Part shown: one piece after another, positions 48,114 through 60,388 of the stretch | Layout of the letters: the number at the start of each line of letters is the position of its first letter | Position numbering within the stretch: the stretch's first letter is position 1 | Notes under the pieces: generated by a model | What the model saw: only the letters and a program-made list of their open reading frames with translations | Databases searched by the model: none | What the model was told of the DNA's origin: nothing | Made by a program: the position numbers and the translations under genes | Source of the DNA: Trichuris trichiura | Taxonomy: Eukaryota; Nematoda; Enoplea; Trichinellida; Trichuridae | Direction: 5' to 3' | Assembly (NCBI GenBank): GCA_037903355.1 | Contig: JBAJFE010000015.1 | Span: forward strand, 372,001-436,000 | DNA length: 64,000 nt

Positions 48114-49914
48114 CTTCTCTCTGTAATGACAGAAGAAGAGGCTCTGTATTTTGGTGGAGAAAAGCTTATTGCTCGCTCAAGCAAAGAAAGCGCGTAAGAA
48201 TGGACGAAAAAGCGGGAAAAGCGTCAGTAAACGAGCATAGCGAAGCAAAAGTTGCAAGCGATCGAATTTCTTTTCAGGCTAACAGAAAAGCGACGTAGAA
48301 AGAGGATCAAAACAAAGCTTTGATCAAAAACGGGTCCAACAATAGCTTTGGCTTCCGCACCACATCTACAGTACAAGCGATTGAATGCAGGATGTTTAGT
48401 AAGGCTTGTAAGGTTTTCACATCCAACAATCGGTGGACCTGCTTGAACACACCCAATATCAGAACAACGGAATTTTTGGAACGTCTCTAATCTTGCCTTC
48501 CGTGCAAGGAATTATCTGTTACCATAATTGACAATTCCTTCCGCGGAGGACACTATGTAACGTCCAGAAAGCTCCATTGTTTTAATATTGTGCTCCATTA
48601 AAACACGTTCGATGTGATATCAAACGCAGGCATCAGCGTGGAAACAATAAGTACCATACTCTTACTTAATCAGACGACCTACAACAAAGGAAACAGTTAA
48701 AGCTAGTAGTCGAAGTGTTCCTTCTTACTGTTAACGATCAGCAGGTTTATGCTCTTCTTTAATATCTTGTATTTCATGCGTAAGTGTGTACCCTCGTCTT
48801 TTGAAGGCCACATAGAACATTATTCAGTCTGTAAGCAATTTCATTTGGTTATGGCTACAAAGAAAGTACATTATCGTTATAAACATTTTGCTAGGAGCAA
48901 GGTTCCCATTGTTCGTTGCGTATATCATTCAGTCTTTAAGGACAAACTTCAGTCTCTGAGTCATACCTGGTTGTTCTGCGATTTTCTGTCGTATTAAAAC
49001 CAGAATTACTGCTTGGTATTATTTACCGCGATTTTTTAATACTTTGATCACATTTTTTGCGTTTAACACTTTTTGACAGGATGAGGCTGTTTCGTAGGCT
49101 ATGTTACTGGGAAAGTTCAGCAAACTGCTTTTCCCCTTAGAAAGATCGTAAAATTTCAATGAAGCAAAACGTTCTGTATTTTCGTTACTACAGACCGAAA
49201 GGTTGAAAGTTGATAGTCTGACGGTGCGTCTGAGCAGTTAATATTTGAAACAATATAATTTGTAACAAATTTTTCCTATTAATCAAGCGATTTTTGAATA
49301 TGTACCTGCATTCTTAATTGCCGACTGTCAGTTTTGAATGCCTTCCTCGTTGGTACGTTTTTTTCAGCACAGTCTGACGACTTGAGAATATTTTGAATGT
49401 AATAAATAGCATTAGAGAACATTTTTACCTTGACCTGCGCCGCTTAGCCAGCGCTGATCAAAACTGCGTTCCGTAACGGTGTATGCAGCCTTGAGGTTAG
49501 TTTTCTTTAATTGGAAAAAGAGCGAAATACAACAGCATGCATTACTGTTTCCCCGTTTTAGTGCATCATCGAAAATGATGAAATATGTTTTTCCGATTTC
49601 CATTGTACTCATGCAGGTACGCAGAAGTCATGCGCTTCGTTTTCTTACTGTAGGGTGACAAAGCAGGGAACAAAGTCTCTTATAAATTATCTTAATCGTT
49701 GTTCAAAAATATGTTTAACATTATGATGAATATTTATTTCACGACCTACTTTAATTTTTTATAGTTTTTTAAGCATTTAGATAAGTCGCAGCTATGATTT
49801 GCTTTCACGATTTTATTGTTTGTATTTTTATAGTTTTCATTTTATTATATCATGTCTTGTAAGGTAAATGATAGCTTGTATAGTTGACTTATAGCCGCTT
49901 GCCGTTATTGAAAA
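48114..49914. other. intergenic region between divergent NDOR1-type and coatomer gamma genes
   Basis: About 1.8 kb that should carry both promoters. Short frames only (for example 48749-48997 and 49412-49612), none with a recognisable domain. AT-rich towards the coatomer start. Confidence 0.5.
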
Positions 49915-52900
49915 ATGAAGAGAGAGAAGAAGGACGAAGAAAACATTGCAGCATCCAATCCGTACGTGAATTGTGACAAAACAACAGTCCTTCAAGAAGT
50001 AGGATTTTTTTTATTAACGTTTTTTCGCATTTCTTGCCGCTTAGAGCCGTCAGTTCAACGAAACTGCTATCAACGCCAGGCAATGCACCAGCATCTTGTC
50101 GAAATTCTTGTATATTCTGGGGCAGGGCGAAAAGCTCACTCGCAAGGAAGCTACGGACGCATTTTTCTTGATTACAAAGCTGTGGCAATCAAATGACACT
50201 ATCCTTCGGCGGTTGGTGTATTTGGCAGTGAAGGAGTTGGCTCCCCAGGCTGACGATGTTATCATTGTTACAAGCAGGTATCGCTCAAGGAAAACCCTTT
50301 TTTTTCTCGAAATTGCAAGTTTGACTTTCTTTCTAAGCCTTACCAAGGACATGACGGGAAAAGAAAATATATACAGAGCTGCAGCCATAAGAGCATTATG
50401 CAGGATAACTGATGTAAGTTTTCATTTTTATTACCATGTTTTTAAGTTTTGTTTTCTTCACTTAAACGCAGTCGCATTGTTTTCAAAAAAAATGCAACAT
50501 TGTAGGCTAGCATGCTACAAGCAATAGAGCGCTACATGAAACAGGCTATTGTTGACCGTGTTCCTGCGGTTGCAAGTGCCGCTTTGGTTTCTTCGCTGGT
50601 TGGTGGCCGAAAGGTAGCAATCGCTTCAATCATATTTCATACGTGTTTAGCATTTGCTGAAAAAGAATCCCGATTGCATCAGACGATGGGCAAACGAAAT
50701 TCGAGAAGCAATAAATTCCGAAAATCCAATGATACAGGTAAGTTTGCCTTACATAATCGGATGGGCGAATTCCTATTTATGTGTAATTGCTACAAAACTG
50801 AAAAATGTGTTTTAGTATAGGATAACTTTCAACTCTAAATGAAACCTACTTTTACGATGAATATTGTTAGAGTGAAGTATAGCATTTTGCAAGTTTTTTT
50901 CAGAAAAGTTGTTGCCTCAATGTCATTCAAATCTTTCTTCGCCTTGTTTAACCTGTGCCACAGCTAAAAAGGATTAACCTGAAGTTGCTTTATAAATTAC
51001 TATGCTATTTTAAGCCAGACCAATCCGTAACGTGTTCTGATATAGTATAAAGCATTGTTTAACCGAGAGTAGGCAAACCGAAGTGTTAAAAATGAATCTG
51101 TATTCACGACGTTGAAAGGGATTAACATTTACCCAAAGTTTTTTATGGGAACAATCTATTTTCTTAACAAAAATTAATGTTATTATGCGTTTGCTGAAAT
51201 TATCCAAACTCTCCTTGGACCAGCATCAGCAGATCAAATGATTTTGGAAAGCATTCGTACTTGAGCCAAGAAACGATTAGGGAGCTTCACGGACACAGTT
51301 CCACTTTTATCAACGATGTAACGGGTCATATCGAAAGCATAAGATTTTGATACGGGTATTTAAGTTTTTATTACTTTTTAAAAAAGCGACCGCTATTCTT
51401 TATTCGTCCTTTGTTAGTTGACAAACTTCTTTCGAGACACCGCCTCCCACCTTCGGTATAATGAGCAGTTGCGCGGAACTACGACTTCAGCAGAAGTTGC
51501 TTTAAGGCGAAAATAAGCAGTTCTTATGATCTCAAATTTAGACAGAAATACGGCTGTAATTTGTTACGACGATAAAGAAATCAATTGGCTTAAATTTTTG
51601 AAATGTTTAGGGACCGTATTGGTTACAGGCTCGCCGCCTGAGAAATGCAGGTTCGTTTCTGGCAAACGCGTAACCATACCGTTCTCTCTTTATCGACGAC
51701 CCGTTTGGTTATCTTGTTTGATCTTACCTCTGCCTAAGCCAAAATATTTGCCCTATATTTAAGCTTAAGCTTACGTAACCCCAATACCTGATGCCTGAAA
51801 AGCGTACAGTATGACAATAGGGCACATAAGCGACAAGGGCAGCTTATTTTTCTGGCCAAGTATTGTTCGACATTGAAGGAACGCGGAATGGTAGCCTACA
51901 GTCTTTTCAAGTTTTGAATAGGAGGTGCCAGACGCTAAAAAGCGACGATATACGGAAAACCACTCCTTTCTGGCCATCTTCTTAAATATGTCCTCCCACG
52001 ACTCTAGCTCTGTAATAGTAGAATTCGGACAAGCGAAAAAGTTGACCAAACTGTCGACGTATTAATACATAGCTTTTCATACAGAAAGGTTTCCCGTCAG
52101 GCCTCCGCGTATCGATTGTTTGGCTGTCAAGCATTATTTGCAGATCTTTGTCGTACCAACCTACCAATCATTAGTAGTCAACCACATGTCACTTTAAAGT
52201 GCGTCCTTGCTACTTTAAAATGCTTAACGAGGCATCGATATCCTGTACCACTGTTTATTTTAACGATAACGCTGACGGCGGAAGGTGGTCTTCCGAAAGC
52301 AGTGTTTCGTACAGCTTGACGGTTGATGAACGGTTTCCCTCTCGTGAAGAGCCCTGAAGATATAGCCTTGGGCTTGAGGCACAGTTCATAAGGCTGTGTA
52401 GGGGGACAACGTAGACGAAGGTCAGTGGTTGTCCCTTGACGATATCTTTTTGATCAGTGGGTCAAATTAATGGCGGTGGAACTGCACGAAGATATTCAGG
52501 CATTGCGCGAAAAGTACCTGCCAATCGATTTCTCAAGAAAAGAAATCATTGATGGAGACACTGTACTTGGAGCGCTAATGACCATCGGCATAGGCTTGTA
52601 TGATATTCGCCTGAGCGACTATGGGTGGAACTAAACTTGAGGCTTAACGATATTGTTAGATGGGCCGAAGCGTGCTGCATACAGTTTTCTCGGCTGGAAT
52701 TGGCAGCAGAAGGCGATATTTTCTGCGATCGAAAATTCGACCGAGCAATGCCTGACGTGCACAAGACCAATTCAGTGCAGCGCGGCCGCTTTTCAAAGCA
52801 TTGCGTGAGAAGGACATAAGTTCCATCGCCTGTAAGGACGACTTTATGGGCTCTTTGAAGACAACACCAAATATAGTTTCCGTCAGGTGACACGCTGGAC

Positions 52901-55900
52901 TTGCGTGTTCGTGAAAATGCATGTACTCCGAAAATTCGATTTTAAAAACGCACCGTCGACGCGTATATGGTCCCCTGCGTGAAAATTCACTAACCCATAA
53001 AATTTGCTTTCCCAACGTCATTTGATCTGCTGGTAACAGTAAACTTCAAATAATTTTTTACGCGCTTGCTGCAAAGTGTCACGTGCCTAAAATAAACGAT
53101 TATTTGATGTTAAGTCTTTTTGTAGCACAGCTGCGCTTCTAGAGAATGGCAAAACCCAATGCGCCATAACTGATTTGTAACGCCTTTTTTTATTTGTCAA
53201 ATCAGCTTTTCTTGTTGGAAAGCTATTTACTAAAGCCCAATAGCATGACTTTTGTGGTCTTGTCAGAATAGGTTAGAAAATTTACAGTACATTAACTGAA
53301 TGCAGGTAAAGCAACGTAAAAATTTAAATAATTGCTGCCACAGTTCCGTTCTGATGTTGCCAATGAATGTAAAGCTTCTTGACCTAAGCCGCAAATTGCT
53401 TAGATAATAGGTGGATTGGCTACCAAATCCGAAAGTAGCGAAAAGAAAGCAGCTCTTTTGTTAGTTCTACTGTTGGTCAGGCAGCAGTGCATCTCGGGCT
53501 ACACATTATGTGGTGTATGCTCTTCCTGACAGCTGAGCGTTTTACCATCAATAATTTGAATATTTACGCTGGTTACCTGCGTTCAGTTCATTTTACTGTA
53601 CATTCTAGACCGCGCTATTGTTTAAGGTCAGCGCTGCGTTGTCTGCATGTTAGATCAAACGATAAAGAAAAAGCAAATTCAAATTAGCTATACTGCGGTT
53701 TGCCCTTTCGTATACCTGAAATCGATTCAGATTAGATTGTTGAACGAACCAATAGCACGTAAGATTGACTTGTAAAAAGTCCCTGACACTATGTACGGTG
53801 AAAACAGCCCAACGAGGTGGAACAGTTTGCTTCGTTGGAAAAAGTTTTCAATTTCTCAAATAGCATTCTTCTCTTGAACAACAGTCGAAGTTCTTTTTAT
53901 TCTTTAGCAAAACTGGATTGCTCTTTAAGCATTAGTGCTCTGCTCCTTCTGGTTTCTATTTTGATAATGTCCGCGCAGGAATCATGAATATTGAGTAGCA
54001 TAAGCCGTATGACATACCGGCAACGAAATGATATTCAGTATCGCCCGACATCGCCTTATTAGGTGCTTTGTGATCTGTCCAGTATTAATGAGTTGTAACG
54101 GTTTTGGGAGTACTGTTAATCTTTTTGGACTACCTTAAAGTTGGGCATTTAGGGGGAATTCTTCGTTATAACAGTTTTCAGCTGTTAGTAGCTGCATTGG
54201 TCGAGTTTCTGTAGGCACTAGCCCTTCAGGATTTCAGCTGATCTTCGCTTCGTACTTTTCATTCGAAAAAATTTAAAGTTTTTCAAGTCTCGCATTCGTG
54301 ATTTGTAAGACATAAGTTATGGTTCCGTTTTAGTACCACGGATTGGTCTTGTTTTACGAAATAAGAAAGCACGATCGCTTGGCAGTCATGAAGCTCGTTC
54401 AAAAGTACTGCAAACAAGGCCTTCGTTCCTCGTTGGCTACCTGCTATTTGGTAAGACTGATTTTTTTTTGTTAAACACTAACTTTCCGCCGTTCAGATAC
54501 GCCTCTCGGTAAAGTTAATTGAAGAGGATACTACCGGGTAGGCTGTCATAATGTTGTCTTTACGTTTGCTAGTCTTTTCCCCAATTAGTCGCGATACCGG
54601 GATGCTGTTGGACTTCATCGACTCTTGCTTGCGTAACAAATCAGAAATCGTAGTATACGAAGCAGCGTCTGCTCTCATTCGACTACCAAATATAACAAGC
54701 AAAGAACTTGCGTCCGCCGTATCCGTACTCCAGTTGTTTTGCTCTTCCTCGAAGGCGGTACTTCGTTTCGCGTCTGTACGCACGTTGAGCACAGTAACCG
54801 TTTATGGTTTGATTTTCAACTAATTCTTCAGGCGTGCTCATTTTAGGTTGCCAACAATTATCCCGCCGCGGTGGCCGCCTGCAATGTTGACTTGGAGCAG
54901 CTCATTTCGGATCCCAATCGTAGCGTCGCCACTCTGGCCATAACGACGTTGTTAAAAACCGGCGCTGAAAGTTCGGTCGACCATCTAATGAAGCAGATAA
55001 GCAGCTTTGTTTCGGAAATAAGCGACGAATTCAAAGTAGTCGTCGTCGAAGCCATCAGATCTCTTTGCATGCGTTATCCGAAGAAAAGCAGCGTCCTTTT
55101 GTCTTTCCTTTCAACAATGCTTCGCGACGAGGTGCCTTTCGTTTACTGTATAGTTCTTTCTTTCTTTCTAACTGTTCCCTTTTTTAAAATTAGGGTTGTT
55201 TCATGTATAAAGAAGCTCTAGTTGACACAATCATTGCCATAATAGAGGAAAATGAGGAAACAAAAGAGCCCGGTACTAATGGACGCCTAAATTGTCCACC
55301 TTAGAGACGCTTTGTTTTAGGGTTGGCTTATTTATGCGAATTTATCGAAGACTGCGAGCACATCTCCTTAGCTACACGTATTTTGTACCTTCTTGGTTGC
55401 GAAGGTCCCAGATGCCGCAATCCCAGAAAGTATATACGTTTTATCTTCAATCGTGTTCTACTGGAAGCTGCTCCTGTTCGTGCAGGTAAGTTGCGTCAGG
55501 CATGTGACAACTTTTACATTTTCATTTGCCGCTTCAGCTGCAGTTACCGCGTTGGCCAAATTTGGCACCTCTTGCAAAGACCTTCGATCGGATATAATCA
55601 CTCTTCTTCAGCGTTGTCTCGTAGATAGTGACGACGAGGTACGCGACCGAGCTAGCTGCTATCGTGCCCTTTTGTGCACAATGGATGAGGACCTGATGCA
55701 CAAACAAATTGTCAATGGTGAAATAAGCTATTTCCTTTTCTTTTTTTTAACGAGCCTAGCATACTACAGACTTGAATGTCTGCATCGATGCATTGGTTCA
55801 ATCGTTGGAAGAGTATTTGCTAGAGCCGAAGAGCGCAGCGTTCGACTTGAAATCCGTGCCGCGTCGTCCGCACATTACAGCCGACAGTAAAGAAAAAGCA

Positions 55901-57286
55901 GGTTCAAATTAGCTAGACGCTGTCTTCCACCCTTTCGCGCAATTCAAATTGGCTTCAATAGGATTGTTGAACGAGCCAGCAGCGCCAAAGGTTGAAACGA
56001 CAAAAAGTCCCGATATGGTATACGCTGAACAGTTGAACGAGATGGAGGAGTTTGCTTCTTTGGGCAAAATTTTCAAATCTTCAAGTCCCGTACTTCTGAC
56101 CGACGCCGACATGGAGATCCGTGTTTCCTGTTTGCAGCACATGTTCAGCAACTACGTTGTTTTCCAGGCAAAAAGCTGGCGCCCACCGCCGACGATGCGA
56201 GTTTTGTTTTGCTTCTTTTGCAGTTTGATTGCCAGAATACGTTGTCCGATCAGATTTTGGATAACGTTCACGTTTCCATGAAGCCTTTGGGACCTGGATG
56301 GAAACCGCCCGTAGCAGAAATAGCGTGCGACCGCATTTTGAGCAATGCATCAGGCATAGCGTACGTTGCATTCGCTCTGCCTTCCGATCCCGCGCAAGGT
56401 GCGTAACTAACATCTTCTCCGCTCGAAGTGAAATGATTGCAACTTTGTCTTCCGTCCAAGTAATATTTCACTGTTGCTAAGAGAGCTGCATACTTTTTTA
56501 TTTTTGACTGCCTACTAATAGATCATTCATTATTCCCTTTAGTCGCTTCCTCCTTTTCGTGCGTGTTGAATTACACTTTGAAGGAAGGTGAAAATGATTC
56601 AAGCGAAGGTTACGAAGATAAGTTTGAGGTGAGACTCCATTTGTGCGTTGTTTTTTTTGCATCAAACATATTGAGCGAAGTACCTTTTTACAGCGAACAA
56701 ATGTCGTTCGCCGTTAGTGAATTTTTATAAATAGTTGTTTGTTTCATCAGTTTAGATAGCCTATAACGAGTGTTCGCTTTTTCATAAGTGTCCGATTAAG
56801 AATAGAGAGTCACGAGTTGGCTTGTGCGGATGATGTTGCTTGTTTTAGTTAGAAAATGTCGAAGTCGGTTTATGCAATCAAATGCTCCCTATGCAGAAGT
56901 TGGACTTCGCTTCGTTCTGGGATTCCTTATCTACAATGGTCGACCTTGAGGGAACTTACGCTTTATCCAACGTCAGCACGATACAAGGTGACAGTATATT
57001 TTTATGGATAAAACTTTCGCGATATGTAAATGACGTTTGAACTGATTTAGAGGCGGTTGACCAATTGATTGAATATCTTGGTTTGGCAGTTTGCGAGCGT
57101 TCCGGAAAAGTAACACAAGGCAAAGCTTCTCACGTGCTTCTTCTGGCAGGTGTTTATCGCAACGGTTCAGAAGTTGCTGTCAGAGCAAAGTTGGCACAAG
57201 GAGCAGATGGATGCGTCAACTTGCACTTAGGTGTTCGGTCGCCTGACGGGCCCACTGCCGCTGTGGTCCAATCGGCAATTGGATGA
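49915..57286 (+). CDS. copg-1: coatomer subunit gamma (COPI), 18 exons, 867 aa
   Basis: Gamma subunit of the COPI vesicle coat on Golgi membranes, for retrograde transport. Exons: 49915-49998, 50045-50277, 50338-50413, 50506-50598, 50651-50737, 54334-54450, 54497-54537, 54589-54793, 54847-55131, 55194-55272, 55321-55485, 55538-55717, 55770-55886, 55962-56167, 56224-56398, 56543-56628, 56849-56987, 57051-57286. The adaptin-like alpha-solenoid shows [59 protein letters not shown] and [13 protein letters not shown]. An acidic hinge follows about residue 590. The appendage carries [15 protein letters not shown] and the C-terminal platform [20 protein letters not shown]. Length equals the family's usual 870. 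Intron 14 (56168-56223) starts GC, giving a GC-AG intron. Intron 5 is 3.6 kb and full of relics, and no conserved residue block is missing across it. Confidence 0.95.
51705..51845. mobile_element. diverged copy of the hairpin MITE family (copy D)
   Basis: Contains GCCTAAGCC, TATTTAAGCTTAAGC and GTACAGTATGACAATAGGGC, followed by ACATAAGCGACAAGG, matching the right half of the copy at 19879-20120. The left border is uncertain. It lies in intron 5 of coatomer gamma. Confidence 0.45.
52434..52895 (+). pseudogene. frameshifted coding relic of unknown family
   Basis: Three coding-like + strand segments follow each other in different frames: one ending [13 protein letters not shown] (to 52633), one with [20 protein letters not shown] (from about 52625 to about 52790), and one with [18 protein letters not shown] (to about 52895). 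Composition and length suggest former coding sequence, but the frame changes and stops break it. I do not recognise the family. It could instead be chance; the - strand is also partly open. Confidence 0.35.
53621..53877 (+). pseudogene. decayed duplicate of coatomer gamma exons 13-14 within intron 5 of the same gene
   Basis: Aligns along its length with 55846-56098 of the same gene. Shared stretches include TAAAGAAAAAGCA, TTCAAATTAGCTA and GATTGTTGAACGA, with AGTTTGCTTC further on. The copy retains the intron 13 sequence between the two exon parts, so it arose by DNA duplication, not through mRNA. Its exon 14 frame hits a stop (GACTTGTAA) after about a dozen codons. Confidence 0.75.
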
Positions 57287-57580
57287 GGGAAAATAGTTTT
57301 GTCGAACAAGCGAATAGCTCCGACTTATAGCTCTGCGTTCTTGTCTAATCACTTTAAATTTCCAAACTTGCTGGGCGAATTGTTTTGTTGACGCAGCCGT
57401 TTTCTGTGTTAAGTTTATGCAACGGTTTGGTGTCCAACGTTCAACAGGGCAGTAAAGCGAATCTTTTGCATGTTACAATGTCTCTTTAGGTCGACTAGCT
57501 GTTTGGAGCCACAATTTTTTTTCCAAAGTAATAACAGTATGCTCATCGGTCGTCTTCGCATTTCAGGTGACTGATTGGTC
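57287..57580. other. short spacer between coatomer gamma and TTL genes
   Basis: Less than 300 bases. It ends in an acceptor (CGCATTTCAG at 57566) 14 bases before the TTL start codon. I saw no AATAAA in it. Confidence 0.5.
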
Positions 57581-58033
57581 ATGCGCAAAGTGCTCTTTAT
57601 CTTATGCCTTTTCTACTTCGCCACCTTAATTCAGTGCGCCCAGAAGTGCGTCGAAGCAACAGGAAAATTGTATTGCAGAAGGAATCCGGCAGCTCTAACG
57701 ACTGCTGAAGTACGACTGTACGACAGAGATGGTAGAGGCTTACTACAAGTTTTCGATCCGGATGATTTGATGGGGTTAGTTAGTATCTATTCCCGCTGCA
57801 TTTTTCAATGGCTCTTATTCAGCATGACAGTTCCGGCGGACGACGGGACGTTTAAGATTCACGGATGCGGTGACGATGCAGATTGGGTTCCGTCTGTGCC
57901 AAACCTGCCGGATCCCTACGTGCAGATACGTCATTCGTGCAAGTCACCACAAGGCGATATTCTCGAGTTGCACAAAGGCATAAAATTTTTTCCCGAGAAG
58001 ACAGAGTTGGGTATAATCGATTTAGACTATTAG
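57581..58033 (+). CDS. transthyretin-like (TTL) family secreted protein, 2 exons, 134 aa
   Basis: Member of the nematode-expanded TTL family of secreted beta-sandwich proteins; individual functions are mostly unknown (C. elegans TTR-52 bridges phosphatidylserine to engulfment receptors). Exons: 57581-57774 and 57823-58033. Signal peptide about 1-20. After it come CVEATGKLYC, the family block VRLYDRDG and FDPDDLMG, then DGTFKIHG, PYVQIRHSC and the C-terminal strand. The 48-base intron has a GTTAGT donor. The conserved Cys residues are present. The start is the first ATG after an acceptor at 57566. An AATAAA at 58138-58143 is a likely poly(A) signal. Confidence 0.9.
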   Translation: MRKVLFILCLFYFATLIQCAQKCVEATGKLYCRRNPAALTTAEVRLYDRDGRGLLQVFDPDDLMGLVSIYSRCIFQWLLFSMTVPADDGTFKIHGCGDDADWVPSVPNLPDPYVQIRHSCKSPQGDILELHKGIKFFPEKTELGIIDLDY

Positions 58034-58912
58034 TTAGCGTCCCTTTTGTCGCATTGGAGCGATTAATGTTTGTCTCACAATGCTAATTCTGGAACAGACA
58101 ATTTTTGGTGCTACAGCTTTGTCTACTTTAATTCTGCAATAAAGCTAAAATTCTGTTGCATTAGATGGTATGTATTTTTCTCGTTTATTACTAAGCAGCT
58201 CGCGTTGTTATCAAGCTCTGTTAGGCAAGAATACTCAGGCTCAGCCAAGCGCAAATGATGCAAACATTCCTTTGAAGAATTGTGGAATAAATTCGCCTAC
58301 GCTTAAAGTGCTGTCGCATAAGCAAACTAGTCTAAACATGTCTTTTCTATTAGTAGCCTGGTGAGTACTGTATGGAGAAATAAAATCAAGTTCTGCTAGA
58401 GCAAATGATCGTGTGCTGCCTAAACAAAAATCATTGTTGACTTCAGTTTTACGCTTAGGCTCCTTACGTTTGCTGGGATTAAGAAAAATTGATTTTATGC
58501 TTAGGCTGCCAGTGATTACTTCGTTCGACGGTACGTGAGTTTAATTCCACCTACAGTAATTCCGAGCGTCTAATTAAAAAAAAACTAATGCAGTTTAACA
58601 GCTTTGTGCTTTCTGAGGAGGGCTAAAACAATAGGTGAACGTGTGAAAGTTTTCGGGTTTGCTAAATCGAACTTACGCGTATGTACAGTAAAGATCGTTC
58701 CTAGCGAGTTAGTACCTGATCATATTTAGCGTTCTTCTTTTCGCTAAACCATGCCTCGAGAGAATATAACTTTTCCTCAAGCTAATGTTGCACAAGTGAA
58801 GCCTATGCGCTTGTCGTCTCGTAAATCAATAGCCTTGTAAAGTTACCATTGGTAGGCAGTGAAATAGTACGAAAACGGTTGTAAAAGCGGGTTGCTTTTT
58901 TTTACAGCTTTC
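58034..58912. other. spacer between TTL and TMEM9-family genes
   Basis: Holds the TTL poly(A) signal (AATAAA at 58138) and, near 58450-58510, two GCTTAGGCT motifs that recall the interior of the hairpin element family but without terminal repeats. No coding sequence is recognised. It ends in a TTTTTTTACAG acceptor at 58907. Confidence 0.45.
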
Positions 58913-60095
58913 ATGGCAAGCCTAAAGCATCCACGAGCTTTTTTGGAACTTCATTGGCGGATAATATTGCAGCTAAGCGTTGTCTTGTTGGTATTCTTCT
59001 TTATTCCAGTTCACGTACACCGTTGAAGCACTTATGCGTTTGTTTATGCGACTTCATTTTTGTAGGCTCAATTCGAGGAAACCCGTTGCCGTTGCGTTTG
59101 CCCTAATCCATCGGTGGTTCAGGCGAATAATTCCGAAAGGAAATTGTACATTCTTAGCGTACCCGCTCGATCCTGGTGAGAACATTTAGTCACAGTAACG
59201 AATGGGACGTAAGTCCATGTACCACCTAAACAATGTTTGGAAACTCGAGCTTTGCCGTTTTTAATCGTGTTGGCATACGTATATGTTAGCAATCAGTTTT
59301 TGCCCAGCTTGTGCTCAGCTAATGTAGGAATAGCTAACTCTTGAGGGCCACCGTTAAAGTGACATATTAATGAGTAACTTTGCATCACATATTGCTAATA
59401 TGCGCGACTTTTATATTTCTTTTGAGCTTTGTGAGGCAGACATTGCTCGTTCGCATGCTTAAGTGACCATGCTGTATTCTGTTTAAGTGTTTGCGAGGTG
59501 GTTGTTCTTCCCCAACTTGAAGTGAAAATTCACGCCGCGAAAATAGAAGAATTTTGCGTCCAATGTGAATGTCAGTACCAAAGTCGCAATACGACCTTAA
59601 TCAAAGTAGTTTTGTTCGGTATTTCAAAGTGAACTTCTGTAGTTTGCCTTTTTAGGTAGCCGTCATACTTGTCATAAGTACGATTAGTCTTCTTGTCGTT
59701 TACATGCTGTTCTTGCAATGCCTTAATCCCATGCTTCGGCAAAGAAGAAAAGGCCCGTCCTACGAAAAGCATGTAGATGAAGACGTATGCTTTCATTCTA
59801 TTTGATCATTCATATATTAATAGTGCTTGTAATTTTCATAAGACCTTACAATGTAGCTTTCAGTTTCAGGATAGGCGATATTGTTGCTTTCAAGCGATTT
59901 TTTAAGGAGAATATATTTTCCGCTCCCGCTTCCGCTACCGACATGGCCTCCACTAGCAGCTCAAACGTGCAGACACGCCAAAGGCAGGCAAGCGAAAGCG
60001 TTTTAAAACGGATGGAACATCGCCAGAGCCGTTGGATGGCTGCAGTGAACGAGCAGCGTCGCAAGATCTACACAGATCATACTATATTGAACTAA
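58913..60095 (+). CDS. TMEM9-family single-pass membrane protein, 5 exons, 215 aa
   Basis: TMEM9 proteins are type I glycoproteins of late endosomes and lysosomes; mammalian TMEM9 has been linked to v-ATPase and to CLC transporter regulation. Exons: 58913-59014, 59066-59175, 59488-59605, 59656-59784, 59907-60095. Signal peptide in exon 1 (LVFFFIPVHA). The lumenal part has ETRCRCVCPNPSVV, a CVCEVVVLP block and FCVQCECQYQSRNTT, the typical paired Cys motifs. The membrane helix is about 111-133 (VAVILVISTISLLVVYML). The cytosolic tail ends in the family signature VLKRMEHRQSRW and NEQRRKIYTDH. The last exon's acceptor (TTTTTTAAG) is set by frame. An acceptor lies five bases before the start codon. 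Confidence 0.9.
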
Positions 60096-60388
60096 GTTTT
60101 TCATGTCTTTGTTATTGCTTTCAACTGACCAACCCATTATGATGATGACGATGACGATCGTGCTGATCTGGTTTTTAAAAATTACACCAAACTAGGCATT
60201 ACGCCTTTTCATTTCTGAAATGTACGGTACGTGTTCCCTCTGCCGCTTTTGTACTTTGTTATTGTCAGCAGAATTTTCTCTAAAATTGAACAGTGAAAAG
60301 TCACCGCTTTTGGCCAATGATCATAGACCGGTTATTTGCATTTTGTTGAAAGTTTCATTTGAAGAATTTTTGCCAGATCAAACTTCAG

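Larger units (their letters stand above)
50738..54333 (+). other. 3.6-kb intron 5 of coatomer gamma, containing relics
   Basis: Joins NPMIQ to [16 protein letters not shown] in phase 0, exactly as in other coatomer gamma proteins, so no exon is missing. All other introns of this gene are about 45-220 bases. Inside lie an inverted-repeat element (about 51705-51845), coding-like fragments in shifting frames (52434-52895) and a decayed duplicate of exons 13-14 (53621-53877). Confidence 0.75.

Noticed and set aside
51771..52167. Two overlapping - strand frames in coatomer intron 5 that looked like a nested gene
   Set aside because: The frames cannot be joined by plausible splice sites and match no family I know; mentioned only as possible relics.
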